Assembly (NCBI RefSeq): GCF_004193775.1
Contig: NC_041003.1
Span: 22,740,573-22,804,572 of the forward strand
DNA: 64,000 nt
Source: Glycine soja
Taxonomy: Eukaryota > Streptophyta > Magnoliopsida > Fabales > Fabaceae
Direction: 5' to 3'
Of this stretch, positions 1-10,809 are shown piece after piece. The notes under the pieces were generated by a model. It saw only the letters and a program-made list of their open reading frames with translations, was not told the origin of the DNA and did no database searches. The stretch's first letter is position 1. Each line of letters begins with the position of its first letter. The position numbers and the translations under genes were made by a program.

Positions 1-1493
1 CGTAACATTACGGAAGGAAAACAAGTATCGTTACGTAATTCGTAAGTTTCCGTAACGTTACGGAAAAAGAATCAGCAAAAAAAAGGCAAGGGGTGTATTT
101 AGTAAAAAGGGGGTGCAAATAGCAACCAGGCCCACTTGGGCCTTCCAGGAAGTTCTCCAGAAGGCGGTGCCTTCTGGAGGAAGCAACCTAGCTCGCCTGG
201 GCGAGCTGGGTGGCAAGCTTCTCCTTCCTTTTCCTATAAATAGGGGAAGGGGGGAAGAACAAAAATGTTCAACCCTCCTGGTATCTGAGAATCACTTAGA
301 ATTAGTGAGAAAAATTGTTTCCGTGAAGAAAATCCAAGCCGAGGCGCTTCCATAACGCTTCCGTGACGTTTCCGTGGGTGATTTCGCGAAGATTTTCAAC
401 CATTCTTCGTCGTTCTTCGGTCTTCAACCAGTAAGTTCCTGAAATCGAACTTTTTAATTCATTCTATGTACCCTTAGTGGTCCTCATTTGTTTCGCGTGC
501 TTTTATTTTCATTTCATTTACTTTCCATACCCCTTTTTTAACGTGCTTTAGTCATTTATTTAAGTCATTTTCTCGCCTAATCAAAAATAAAATAAATTTC
601 CACCGACCATTCGTATTGTAACATCCTTTAATTTCTGTTAAAATGAATTTCGACCGTTCGGTCATGCCGTAACCACGTTTAAAACCAAAAAAAGAGGCAA
701 AATAATAATATAATAATCAAAAAAATATCTTTTAGTAAAATAAATCAAAAAAATCAATCGGACATTTTTCTTTGGGATTTTCCTTTCTTAACCGAGTTGA
801 CTAATAACCAAAGTGAAACTAAGGCTAAAATCAATTCATAAATCAAACTTTTGTCATCACCTAAAAAGCCATTTTTAAGGTCCAACGCCTTAAAATGGTC
901 TTTTCCACCTTTATTGTTTAAGCATAGATTTCTAAAAAAGGCCTAAAATCAACACGTAGTTTTATTACCTCTTGCAAAAAAATAATAACAAGAGATCATT
1001 AATGGTCCAATGCCTTAAATGACCTTTCATTCAATAAAAACATACTTTGCAAGAAAGATAAAAAAAAAAAAAAACAACTTAACCAAACGCTTTGTTCTAA
1101 AAGAACTGCGTAGGTCTGATTTCCTTATCACAATTGAGGAATACGTAGGAGCAAGGAAAACACCCTCGTCAACCACAAAAAGATAAAAATATAAAAAGGC
1201 ATAAAAAGACATAAGAACGAAAAAAAGGGAAAATAATATAAATTGAAGTCATATTTGCACATTTGATTAAAGGTTGTTGTCTCTTGTGACGGACGTGTGG
1301 AGTGCTAATACCTTCCCCGTGCGTAAATACAACTCCCGAACCCTTCACTTAAAGTTCGTAGACCACGTCTTTTCCGGTTTTTCCGACGTTTTCCTCAAAT
1401 AAACGTTGGTGGCGACTTCGCGCGTATTCCTTTCTTGGAAGACTCATCCCACGAGTCATGCGTCGCCCTCCCGCCGAAGGGTAGGTTGCGACA
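1..1493 (+). mobile_element. Ogre-like gypsy LTR, right part (cut by window edge)
   Basis: This stretch is closely similar to the two LTRs at 34345-36030 and 51421-53073, from the CGTAACATTACGGAA region to the terminal GGTTGCGACA. It includes a core promoter (CTATAAATAGGGG near 233) and the conserved TACGTA hairpin near 1105-1148. The LTR ends at 1493 and is followed by sequence that is not a primer binding site. It is therefore a solo LTR, a 3' LTR or a broken copy. The left end and any target duplication lie outside the window. Confidence 0.85.
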
Positions 1494-3035
1494 ACTGGTC
1501 CTATGTGCCTTGTGTGTCCTGGTCCTGCATATCCTCCTCATCTGTCAGATGTAAAACTGGGGTAGCTGGAGGAGTGGGTGGCAGTCTCAGGACTGGTGTG
1601 GTAGGGTCTTCTGGCATCTCCATGATGGGTGTAGGAGGATCTGCTTGTCTCTCATGTACTGCTGTAGGAGGATCTTCTACCTGCTGAGCAAAAGATAAGT
1701 CCATCCCTGGTGAGAGTGGATCTTCTGGGGTCTGTGGTGTCCTCTCAAGAGTAGCAGCCTCCTGTCTCTATTGTGACTCACCTACTTCAACAGTCTCATG
1801 TATAACTGGCACAATTGGCTCAAGAAGAACAACCTCATTTGGTCTCATCTCTACTCCTGCACCTGAAAAATCAAAAGCTCCAAGGATGGTAGCCTCAGAA
1901 GACGCATCTCACAGCAGAAGGTAATGTTCCAGGCCAGGATACCTTCTCAATGAACTGCTCTACTGACAGAATAGACCCTAGAGGAGCTACCACCTCTGCA
2001 GTAATAAAATATGCCCTTGATGAATACTGTGAAGCATGGCTTCAAAGCACTGAGAGTCTTGGGCAGCTGGTGTAGGGGTGGCAGAAATGGGAGGAGCTGG
2101 TGTAGGAGTGGCAGAAGTGGAAGGAGCAGGTGGTGCGGAAGAAGAAGGAATATCTGCTGGTCGAGCCCTTACCTTCCTAGCCCCTCTGAAGTTAACTGTC
2201 AAATCATCCATATTCCAACAGTTTTTCTTAATGTAGGCCAAGTTAATGGCTGGGCTCAGGCTCTCATAAGTTAGACTGTCAGAGGTAACTCCTCCAGCTC
2301 TACAGAGAGTAGTGATCAAGGCTGGGAATCCGAGTCTGGAGGAGTTACTCTGGGCAATGGTAGAAATCTGACCTAAGATTAGGGCTCCGATATTCATGTC
2401 CATACCTGTGACTAAGCCGTAAACCAACCTGGCTCTGTCAATATTAAGATCAGAGGTGTGGGAAGTGGGAGTCAGGTTGTTGTAGGAGAGGACATTCCAT
2501 GTCTGTGCAAGAGTGGTGAGATCTTTCCTCAAAAGCTTCCAAGGATGGCCCTCTGCATTTAGAACAAACCCCTACCAGGGATGCAGAGACGGGCAGCAAA
2601 CTCTTGAGGATCAATCCTCATCCTCGTAAATCTAGAATAGGTAGGCAGTGTCTCACCCTTCTCCAAAACTACTGGGGTCTCTAAGAAGGTATTCAGGCTG
2701 TCAGCATCAATCTAGATTAAATGTCCTCTTACCCTCACTTGCTTAGGGCTCTGGTCTTTTGGGCTGTATAACTTGGCATAAAACTCCTTCACCACAGCTA
2801 CATCTATGCTTCCATCTTGGAGATTGGTGAGGCGTTTGTCTAAGTTATGCCTCTCCAACTCTGCCTTAAACTCATCGAATTCAGTATGATAAATCTTAAC
2901 ATTCCTTTCCGGAAGGATCCTCTAGTCGAGAATGTTATCTGTGTATCGGTTCCAGGCTTCCAAGGATTGGAATCTCTTGGTATCGTACTGAGCTTGAGGC
3001 CTAGAAGCGATGCTTTTCCTTTTCCTGGATGCCAT
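1494..3035 (-). pseudogene. Athila-type env-like ORF (putative plant transposon protein), broken
   Basis: The minus strand opens with an ATG at 3035 (MASRKRKS-like, a basic start typical of the env-like ORF of soybean Athila/Calypso relatives). The longest clean piece is 2532-1987 (181 residues). It holds a globular part (NIGALILGQI, CRAGGVTSDS) and then a Pro/Ser/Ala/Thr-rich linker (about residues 129-157). The C-terminal piece at 1704-1501 has the acidic tail LHLTDEEDMQDQDTQG. In-frame stops and frameshifts separate the pieces, so it cannot make a full protein. Its place downstream of protease and a long spacer on the minus strand fits the third ORF of an Athila element. The family assignment rests on recognition of the protein type; the biochemical role of this ORF is not established. 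Confidence 0.7.
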
Positions 3036-3052
3036 TTGTAAAAAGAACCCAA

Positions 3053-4564
3053 AATTCACATTAGACCAAAATTTATTCAAGTTCAAAAATAGAAAATAAA
3101 AGTTGAATTTAAATATGTGCGCTTAGCGGGATATTGCTCGCTTAGCGTGCCCTCAGAAATATAACACTAAGGCTTAGCGCAACAGGGGCACACTTAGCCA
3201 ATTATGACAGAAAATTTGTTTCTACATAATTGGCTTAGCAAGGTAGGCACTCGCTTAGCCAAGGGTAAGTTATTTCACACATTGGCTTAGTGCAACAGGG
3301 TCACGCTTAGCCGAGTCAAGGCCGCACTGAATAGCACTTAGCCCATAATAGTTGCACTTAGTGCACCCAAAACTTCACAAAATGTTTCTAAGTTAAGTTG
3401 CTTAGCGCATCAGATGCGCTTAGCCCAATGATTGCCGTAATGAATTGCACTTAGCTCAAATATCCTTGGCTTAGCGCACAACAATTGATCAGAAAATGCT
3501 CTAAGTCACTTGGGCTTAGCGAGACAACACTCGCTCAGCCTCAAGTTTTTTCTCTTTCAAGGCTCTGGTGGCTTCGCGCACACAGTTGTCGCTTAGCCAT
3601 GTTCATACCAGATGATGAACATTCATCTTAAAAAGATGAACTCGCTTAGCGGATCATGGCTGTATTCGTGAGTTTGTCTGGAAATACATACATTCAAGCA
3701 CTTTTGATGAACTCGCTTAGCCCATCAGCTGCGCTTAGCGAGTTCGTTGTGTTTTCCAGAAAAAATGCAGAAAAAAAACTTTGTTTTCTTCTTTTTTTAA
3801 GCCTCTAAAAGGCACCTATCAAACATGAAAAACCATCACATTTACATACACAGTATAATCCCTAACAAAGTCCTAATTTTTACCTAATATACTTAAAGTC
3901 TAACCTAAAGAAAATCAAAGTCTCTAACCTAAGGTTTCTATCCTAAGGTTCAACAAAAGCAACCACAAAGGTAAAGATAAGGAGCTTACTTGATTCAGAG
4001 ATGTTCGTTGATGATTGGAAAATAATTGCGCTAAAGGATGCTTGAAAATGCAAGAAAGATTTTGTAGGTAGAGAGAGAGTGTAGGAGGAGGTTTCATATT
4101 TTTGGCAAAGTGAGTGTAACTTCTGAAGTTACACTCACTTAAGCCAAAATCGAAGCATTCGCTTAACGAGCTGGCGCGCTAAGCGAATGTGCGAGACGTT
4201 TGGTTTCTCAACACGTTCTTCGCTTAGCGGGCCTTCTCTCTAAGCCCAAGCCCAAAATTTAAACTTCAATTTTTTTTGTTGGGCTTAGTGCACAGCATGG
4301 CGCTCAGCGAGGTGAGCAGATGAAAATTCCTACAACTCTTGCTCAGTCGGGCTCAGGGCCGACTCAGCGAATTAAATGCATCCTATAGTACAAGGGTCTT
4401 TGGCTTAGCGAGTCGTTACTCGCTTAGCCAAATACAGGCCGTAAACATATTGGGCTTACCGCAGTGACTATTGGCTTATCCCAACTCAAATCAAACTGAA
4501 TTGGGCTTAGCTCAATGATGGTCCGCTTAGCGCGCCCAGTCAGCTACAGATGTAGGGGTTGAAT
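3053..4564 (-). repeat. Athila internal spacer rich in GCTTAGC/GCTAAGC motifs
   Basis: This non-coding stretch lies between the missing pol and the env-like ORF of the Athila-like element. It holds several dozen copies of short motifs of the form CGCTTAGC, GGCTTAGC or TTAGCGC, irregularly spaced and in mixed phase. No open frame runs through it. The same motif recurs in the Athila LTR (about 12580-12810) and in the unrelated gypsy LTR at 61900-62100. The right end is cut by a solo LTR insertion, and the spacer resumes at 7171. Confidence 0.7.
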
Positions 4565-4697
4565 TGTAACATCCTGATATATATATCTATATATTATTAG
4601 TAATTATGTTTGATGTTTGATTATTTATTGCGTTATTTTCATCCGTAATTATTTTTAAAGAAGTTAATTTAGTTAATAGAGGGGTGTGGATAGATAA

Positions 4698-4800
4698 GGA
4701 TCTAGCTTCTCAAAGAAGCCTCTTGAGAAAGCTTCTCAAAGAAGCCACGAGGAAGCTTCTGGAGGAAGCCTCTTAATGAAGCTTCTAGAGAAAGCTACAT
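4698..4800 (+). repeat. Short AAGCTTCT / GAAGCC tandem motif cluster
   Basis: Units such as AAGCTTCTCAAAGAAGCC recur four or five times. GCTTCT and AGAAGC form a 6-bp hairpin inside the unit. The cluster sits about 130 bp into the LTR. The related LTR at 56059-62398 instead carries a GCTTAGC cluster some 320-480 bp into its length. Confidence 0.6.
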
Positions 4801-5782
4801 GAAGCTGCCTCGGTAAAAACGCTTCCCAGCCTTCATTAACCGTTGGATCGTCTCAAAATTTGGTCTGCAACTTCACAAGACACTTGTCCATGATCTGACC
4901 GTTGGGATCTTTGAGAAGATGTTTGTAGTGTGCTAGAAGCTTCCTTTCCCGAGAGAATCTCCTATTTAAGCATTTCAACCTTTGCTTTCGTGTAGCTTAG
5001 GAAAAACGTCATTTCTTCTTCTTTCTTTCTTCCAAAGTCATTTCTAAAGTTCCAAGAACTTTCTCCATCACCCGCAGCCACCATTAGCCACCACAAACCA
5101 TCATTGTTCTCCATTGAAAACCCACACCGAGTGGAACCCTTCAACCGAAGCGGAATCTTCCAACTTGGCTTGCGGTTTCGGTAGAGAACGAAAACCCTAA
5201 TCTGACCTTTCGTTTTCTTTCGAGGTAACCATGGTTCTATGCTTGTTTCTTGTTAGTTTCATCTTGTCTTTGCATCTTTTCTGCCTTTGGAACTGCCATT
5301 TCATGTCTTATGCTTCCTTTGAAAAACCTTAGAGAAAGAGACTTTGTAAACGTTATCCTTTCATGAAATGTATGTTATTTTCGTAACCTACACTGAACCC
5401 CGGTCACATTGGCGTGGTTGGAATTTTTAAATGACGTTCCTTTGTAGAACCCGAAATTTTCTCAGCTCTTTCATGTAGTGATGTGGGTGTTTGACCCAGA
5501 GCACTGTTACTAGCTTTGTTTTCTGAAATCCATACTAAGTCTCCTTCGTTTTGGCACGGTAGAGGCTTGTGTGGAATTGACGAGCAAGGACAAAAAGGAA
5601 TCTTCAAGTGACGTGACGAGGAATCCGCGGGGTAGCACACGATAGGTAAGGGGAGTTTATTATAAAATTTATCATTTTAACACCATAGTTAGGGTCAGGA
5701 AACCTAGCTATGAGGATATCTACCTGTCCCTGTTGCATGCTGATTTTTCTTCAAAGAAAATTACGTTTTAACTAATGGGATG

Positions 5783-5784
<2 letters not shown>

Positions 5785-5832
<48 letters not shown>
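5785..5832. repeat. (TA)n microsatellite
   Basis: An uninterrupted TA dinucleotide run of about 46 bp inside the solo LTR. The open frame across it on the minus strand is a by-product of the repeat. Confidence 0.95.
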
Positions 5833-5836
<4 letters not shown>

Positions 5837-6177
5837 TGTGATGAATGATATTGTTTTGGTTGTTTGAAATGTGTTGTTTGAAGACCGTGGGTGTGGAAAT
5901 GATATTGTTGTGTTTGTTTAAATTGTTGTTGATGTTGCTATTGAGGATTTTAATTGATATGTGATGATAATGATAATTATGATGATATTGATTTGAGATG
6001 ACGTTGTTAATAAAGACCATGTCAACATGAATTGTTATTATTGATGAATATGTGAATATGAAATGAGGTTGTTGTTGTTGTTGATAACGTCATTGAGATG
6101 AGATGATATTTATGTTGTGAATGACATGGAAATACGATTTGTTGATTGATGTTGGAAATGCATTGGCATGTGCATGT

Positions 6178-6345
6178 TGTGTATGTTCGTGGGGGGCACT
6201 GTGCACTAACCTTTCAGGGTCTTTGGCACTAGCTTTTGGCCACGTTCATACATTGGATGTTGTGTATGATCGTGGGGGGCACTGTGCACTAACCTTCCAG
6301 GGTCTTTGGCACTAGCTTTTGGCCACGATCATACGTCGTATGAAG
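6178..6345 (+). repeat. Two-copy 83-bp tandem duplication with a 12-bp inverted repeat
   Basis: TGTGTATGTTCGTGGGG at 6178 recurs as TGTGTATGATCGTGGGG at 6261, and the following GCACTGTGCACTAACC and GGGTCTTTGGCACTAGC blocks are copied too. In the second unit GTATGATCGTGG pairs perfectly with CCACGATCATAC at its end. In the first unit the same arms differ at two positions. Confidence 0.8.
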
Positions 6346-7170
6346 TGTATGTCATGGGGGGTAGAGTGCACTAACCTTGTCGGATGGCCCAGACGTGGGT
6401 AACTAGCGTGGTTAGAGAATCTAAGCATTCCTGAGGGGATGCTTAGGCGCTTTAATTGGTCCATGGTATTTGGCACTTACCTTTGGCCGTGATCATAGCT
6501 CATACGACACAAGAAATAGAGTAACAGTGGCCAAGTGTACTTTCTCCATGGATGGATGATGAGTAATTGTTGGATGTGAATGATGAATATTTGTTGGATA
6601 TGAGTGTTGAATAATGATTATTGTGTATGCTTATCATGTTTGCATGTGTTCCTTGCTAATTTTGGTTATTTGGAATTGGTATTGGTTCTTTTATAATAAA
6701 CTCACCCTTGCAATTTTGTATCATGTGGTTGATACTTGTGATGATCACGAACCTTGTTCGTGGGAGCAGAATGGCAGTGGCAGGGTGTAGGGAGTAAGAT
6801 TCTGGTGAGGAGCCGCCGAGCCGACGTAATGACGTTGGCGTTATTTTGGGAGAGAGTTGTGTTTTGTAATCAACTACCCCGTAGTTGGTTTTAAAGTTTT
6901 ATTTTGTTGAGTTAAAGATGTAAAACTGGAATTTTAATTATATATATGAACATATTTAATTTTCGTTATGTGTATGACATGTACCAAATTATTGTTTCTA
7001 TGTAATTATGCATATTCACTTAAGTAATTGCGTGTTGTTGGATGAATTTATGTTGTGACAAAATCACTTCTATTTTCATAAGCAAAAATTAAGGGAGTTC
7101 TTTTTATAAAAAAAATGAAATTATCTAATATTAGAGTGTGGATACCGTAGCGACGAGGTGGGTCGTTACA

Positions 7171-7474
7171 TGAATCGCTCAGCGCGGCCTATGGCTCGCT
7201 TAGCGCATGACACCTATGCGCTCAGCCAGAGCAATTTGGCTTAGTGAAAGGACTGTTTTTCAGAAGAAAAAAAATTCCAAGTTAAAACTTAGCCCTCCTT
7301 CAAGAAAAACCCCTATATGTATTATTCAATCAAGCTGATATACCCCTGTCTAATGATTATGAAGTAGGTTGCCTCCCAGGAAGCGCTTCTTTAACGTCAT
7401 TAGCTTGACGCTTTTACCTCAATGGGTGATATCCATTTTGTCCTTTAACTTTAGGACCTCCTTACCACCCTCCA
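7171..7474 (-). other. Athila spacer remnant, between protease and env-like ORF
   Basis: The Athila sequence resumes after the second TGAAT. It carries three more GCTTAGC-type motifs and a conserved stretch (CAAGCTAATGACG with GAAGCGCTTCCTGGGAGGC, minus strand). Reverse transcriptase, RNase H and integrase would normally lie between the protease and this stretch. Nothing recognisable of them remains, so pol was deleted. Confidence 0.6.
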
Positions 7475-7980
7475 TCACTTGCAAGTAGACATTTTGATCT
7501 GACATAGGCTCGTCTTCTTCAAATAGATCAAAATATTGATCTTCTGATCTTCAAAACCCATTTCCAATGTCCTTCTTCCCATGTCAACTACACAACTTGC
7601 AATTAACATAAAGGGCCATCCCAAAATGATGGGAACCTCATGGTCTTCCTCCACATCCATGACCACGAAGTCAGCTGGAAAGACCATCTACTTAACTCTT
7701 ATCAAAACGTCCTTAATTACCCTGTAAGGCCTTGTGATGGATCGATCAGCAAGCTGTAAAGTCATTCTGGTGGGCATGATTTTCAACTCTCCCAACCTTC
7801 TATACATTGAGAGTGGCATTAAATTGATACTGGCTCCCAAATCAATGAGAGCCTTTCCCATTGTGACTTCACCTATTGAACAAGGAATAGTCACACTTCT
7901 AGGGTCCTTGTGTTTTGGTGGAAGGATCTTCTATATCACAGCATTGCAGTTGCCTTCCACAACGATATTCTCCTAGTGAA
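7475..7980 (-). pseudogene. Athila-type retropepsin (aspartic protease) fragment
   Basis: Two adjoining open pieces on the minus strand (7894-7688 and 7687-7475), separated by one stop, make a pepsin-like retroviral protease domain. The active-site loop reads LIDLGASINLMP. Asp-Leu-Gly-Ala replaces the usual Asp-Ser/Thr-Gly-Ala, as is common in plant Athila elements. The hydrophobic flap side (VPIILGWPFM) and the VVDMG segment follow. The role in an intact element is to cleave the Gag-Pol polyprotein inside the particle. Upstream residues (EGNCNAVI, ILPPKHKDP) link it to the Gag C-terminus. The following RT is missing, so the gene is dead. Confidence 0.85.
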
Positions 7981-7984
7981 TGTA

Positions 7985-8737
7985 TTTATGCTTCCTTGTC
8001 AACATATCTTTCAAAAACTTTGAGTAGAGTGGCATCTACTGCAAAGCTTCTCCAAAAGGCATAGTTATTTCTAGTTTCCTGAAAATGTCTAGGAATCTCG
8101 CCAGATGGCGGTCCTTATCTTTCTTGGAAGGTACCACGGGATATGGCACTTTCGTACCCTTATCTGAAGCTTTTTATTTCCTCTTTTCTCTTTCTTTTTC
8201 ACTCCTACTCTTTTCTTCATCTTTATTTTTTTCAACTTTTTCTTTTTCTTCTTTTTCTTTGTCTTTTCCTACCTCTATTTCTCTTTCTTGGTCTTTTAAT
8301 TCTTTCTTTTCGACCATTATTTGTTTTCCCTCCTCTGACTCATTACATCTGTTACCTCATTCTTCTTTTTAACAGTAGTGTCCTTCAAAGCAACTTGCTC
8401 CTTCAAAGCAACAACATCTTCATCCTGAGCCGCCACAAGCTTCCTGCTTCTTGTCGCAACAACTTTACACTCTTCTTTGGGATTCTTCTCAGTATTTTCC
8501 CCAAAGCAATTGGATGACTTCTCAGCTAACTGCTTAACCAGTTGACCCACTTGAATCTCAAGGTTTTTTAGGGCTGACTCAGTACTCTTATGGTTAGACA
8601 TGGTCACTTGCATGAATTGAGCTAGGTTTCTTCCAATTTGGTAGTCCTCTAGAAAATATTAGGCTCTTGTTGAGGCGACCTGTTGGAAGGTCCACCCTAG
8701 TCCTTATTGAATTGATTACCAGGGTGTGATCTCCATT
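7985..8737 (-). pseudogene. Athila-type Gag C-terminal fragment
   Basis: The minus strand carries a coding-like stretch from about 8737 down to the protease. The best open piece (8613-8317, 98 residues) starts near SNHKSTESALKNLEIQVGQL, the conserved coil found just before the protease in Athila Gag. A Lys/Glu-rich, low-complexity linker follows. The nucleotides AAAATGGAGATCACACC (minus strand, near 8737) give NGDHT, typical of Athila Gag. Upstream Gag is missing because a copia fragment abuts at 8740. Several stops and shifts are present. Confidence 0.75.
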
Positions 8738-8739
8738 TT

Positions 8740-9395
8740 GTGTGCATGATGCCCGCCGGATGGTTTGCACCAACCAAGCGGATATCACCGAAAGGCTGCT
8801 TGCCGGTTCATTGGCTCTTAAAAGCCGCATCCTTCATTATCTAATTGTTCGTATCCTACTCCCTAGAGCTTCAAACCTTGCACAGGTTTCTGAAGAAGAT
8901 CTAATAGTCATGTGGGCCTTTCATACTGACCGAAAAATTGATTGGGTACATCTAGTTTGGTATCGCATGCATAAGGCACTGCGATTAAATGCTCCTTTAC
9001 CCTATCCACACTTAGTTACTTTGTTCCTTCAACATTTTAACATCCCTCTTGATTCTGAACCATATGTTCCAATCAAGAGATCTTTCTTGATTGGTGTTGT
9101 TGTGGTTGCGTCCTTTGGTTACCACAAAGAGCATGATGGCTCTTGGGTAAAAAAGGGTGCTCAACCAAATGATGATGAAGGACACTTACCGGTTGAAGGG
9201 GACTCTTCTCTCCTTCAAAGTATTTTGGACAGGTTTAATGGACTTCAAACCTATGTTGGTGAGTGGTTTGACTCCTTGGAACTTCAAGTGGACACATGAT
9301 TCGAGGAGATGAACTCAAGGATTGCAAAGGTTGAAGAAGATGTCACCATCATTCGTGACTGCCTTGATTTACCTCCACCACCACCATCAGTTTAG
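8740..9395 (+). pseudogene. SIRE1-type env-like ORF, 5'-truncated
   Basis: This is the C-terminal part of the same protein seen from 21328, starting at its HDARR segment. It runs open to a TGA at about 9297-9299 and then continues in frame to the Pro-rich end DLPPPPPSV at 9395. Visible parts are the conserved VSEEDLIVMWAFHT block (residues about 55-68 from 8742), a hydrophobic stretch (FLIGVVVVASFGY), and a C-terminal heptad-like segment (LLQSILDRFNGLQTYVGEW to IAKVEEDVTIIRD) that looks coiled-coil. In SIRE1-group copia elements an env-like ORF lies between pol and the 3' LTR, which fits the PPT and LTR immediately downstream. The protein's role is unproven. Confidence 0.7.
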
Positions 9396-9848
9396 ACATT
9401 ACTATTATTATTAGTATTTTGATTTCTAGCCATGTATTTAACTTTATTAGTATGACATTTGAACACTTAGTATTTCTTTTAATATTTGCTTAGTATGACT
9501 GAACATGATGTTTATGGTTTGTGTTATATGACTAAGTGGTTTGCATTTCAATTTGGTTTTATTCAAATTATGCTTTATGTATGTTTTAGAATCATTTATG
9601 TTTGTTTTACAAATTATGCTTTGTGTATGTTTTAAATTATTCATGTTTTACGCACTTTGGCCTTTTTGATGTTGCCAAAGGTGGAGAGAAAAATGGGTAT
9701 TATAGAAATCAATATATTATATTTTTAAAGCTTTAAAATTAAGCATAAATTCAAAAAGAATGGGGGAGAAAGAGATGAGTGAACGATAGAACAAAACTTT
9801 TATGTATCTTATTGATTTCAGGATTGTCATCATCAAAAAGGGGGAGAT
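9396..9848 (+). other. SIRE-like 3' untranslated region with polypurine tract
   Basis: Non-coding AT-rich sequence between the env-like ORF and the LTR, nearly the same as 22467-22876. It ends with the polypurine tract AAAAAGGGGGAGA (9835-9847), the primer for plus-strand DNA synthesis, one base before the LTR. Confidence 0.85.
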
Positions 9849-10146
9849 TGTGGAAGCAATGTCTTCCAAGATTATTTTGATGATGCCAAAGAATCAAGAG
9901 TTAAGCAAGTTCCAAAGAATCAGGAGTCAAAAAGCTTCAAGAATCAAGTTTCAAAGATTCAAGTTCAAGAATAATGAAGTTTCAAGATTCAATCAAGTTT
10001 CAAGAATCAAGATTCAAGAATAATGAAGATCAAGATTCAAGAATCAAGAGAAGATTCAATCAAGATAAGTACTAAAAAAGTTTTTCAAAACATTGAGTAG
10101 CACAAGAATTTTTCACAAAATCTTTTACCAAAGAGTTTTACTCTCT

Positions 10147-10460
10147 GGTAATCGATTACCAGAAGGTAGTAATTGATTACCGATAGCCAACATTGTTTTT
10201 CAAACTGATTTACAAAGCTGTAATCGATTACCATGAGCATGTAATCGATTACCAATGTTTTAAAACGTTAGATTTCAAATTTCAAGAGTCACAACTAGTG
10301 ATAAAACATTTTCAAATCATTTTAAACTTGTGTAATCGATTACACAATACTTGTAATGGATTACCAGAGTTTCTAAATGTTTTGATTTTCAAATTTAAAC
10401 ATAAAGAGTCATATTTGTTGATATGTAATCGATTACACCTTGATGATAATCGATTACCAG
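10147..10460. promoter_or_regulatory. TAATCGATTA palindrome cluster in U3
   Basis: About eight sites of the form GGTAATCGATTACC or TGTAATCGATTACA, exact or with one change, are often in pairs 15-20 bp apart. They lie 190-500 bp upstream of the TATA box. The same cluster occurs in every copia LTR of the window. A regulatory role is inferred from position and repetition only. Confidence 0.6.
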
Positions 10461-10645
10461 TGGCTGATTTCAAAAAATAAATTTCCAAAAGTCACAATTC
10501 TTAAAGTGACTTGTTTCTAAAGATTTTTTCAAAAGTCACAAATTTTTAAGTGACTACTTTTCAAAAGAGTCACAATTTGTAAAAGGTGACTAGTTTTAAA
10601 GAAATTGCCAAGACTCACAAACTTTAACTTGAGTCATCAAATGAT

Positions 10646-10653
10646 TATAAATA
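10646..10653 (+). promoter_or_regulatory. LTR core promoter (TATAAATA)
   Basis: TATAAATA within the conserved context ATTATAAATATGTGACC. It is found at the same place in the sister LTRs at 16683, 18736, 23482 and, on the minus strand, 32294-32301. Confidence 0.75.
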
Positions 10654-10809
10654 TGTGACCATGGCATGAATTTCAATAACGTTTTTTTACAGAACTTTCT
10701 AATTCATTTCTCTTCATCTTTCTAAAAGATTTTGTTCAATACTTTCTCTTTCAAGAAAAGTTCATTGACCAAAAAGTTGTGCTATTCTTTTTCTTCATTC
10801 CTTCTCCCT

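Larger units (their letters stand above)
4565..7170 (+). mobile_element. Gypsy solo LTR, TGTAACATCC...GGTCGTTACA, TSD TGAAT
   Basis: The unit starts TGTAACATCC and ends GGTCGTTACA. It is flanked by the direct repeat TGAAT at 4560-4564 and 7171-7175, which shows a clean insertion into the Athila spacer. No internal domain or second LTR is present, so it is a 2.6-kb solo LTR left by LTR-LTR recombination. A related LTR lies in inverse orientation at 56059-62398. There a TGGTATTAGAGCC primer site follows, which identifies the family as a retroelement primed by initiator-Met tRNA. Inside are AAGCTTCT-type short repeats (4698-4800), a TA microsatellite (5785-5832) and an 83-bp duplication (6178-6345). 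Confidence 0.9.

Noticed and set aside
8085..8517. Plus-strand hydrophobic ORF that looks like a membrane protein
   Set aside because: It is the antisense of a Lys/Glu-rich Gag linker; the minus strand carries the homologous Gag and protease.
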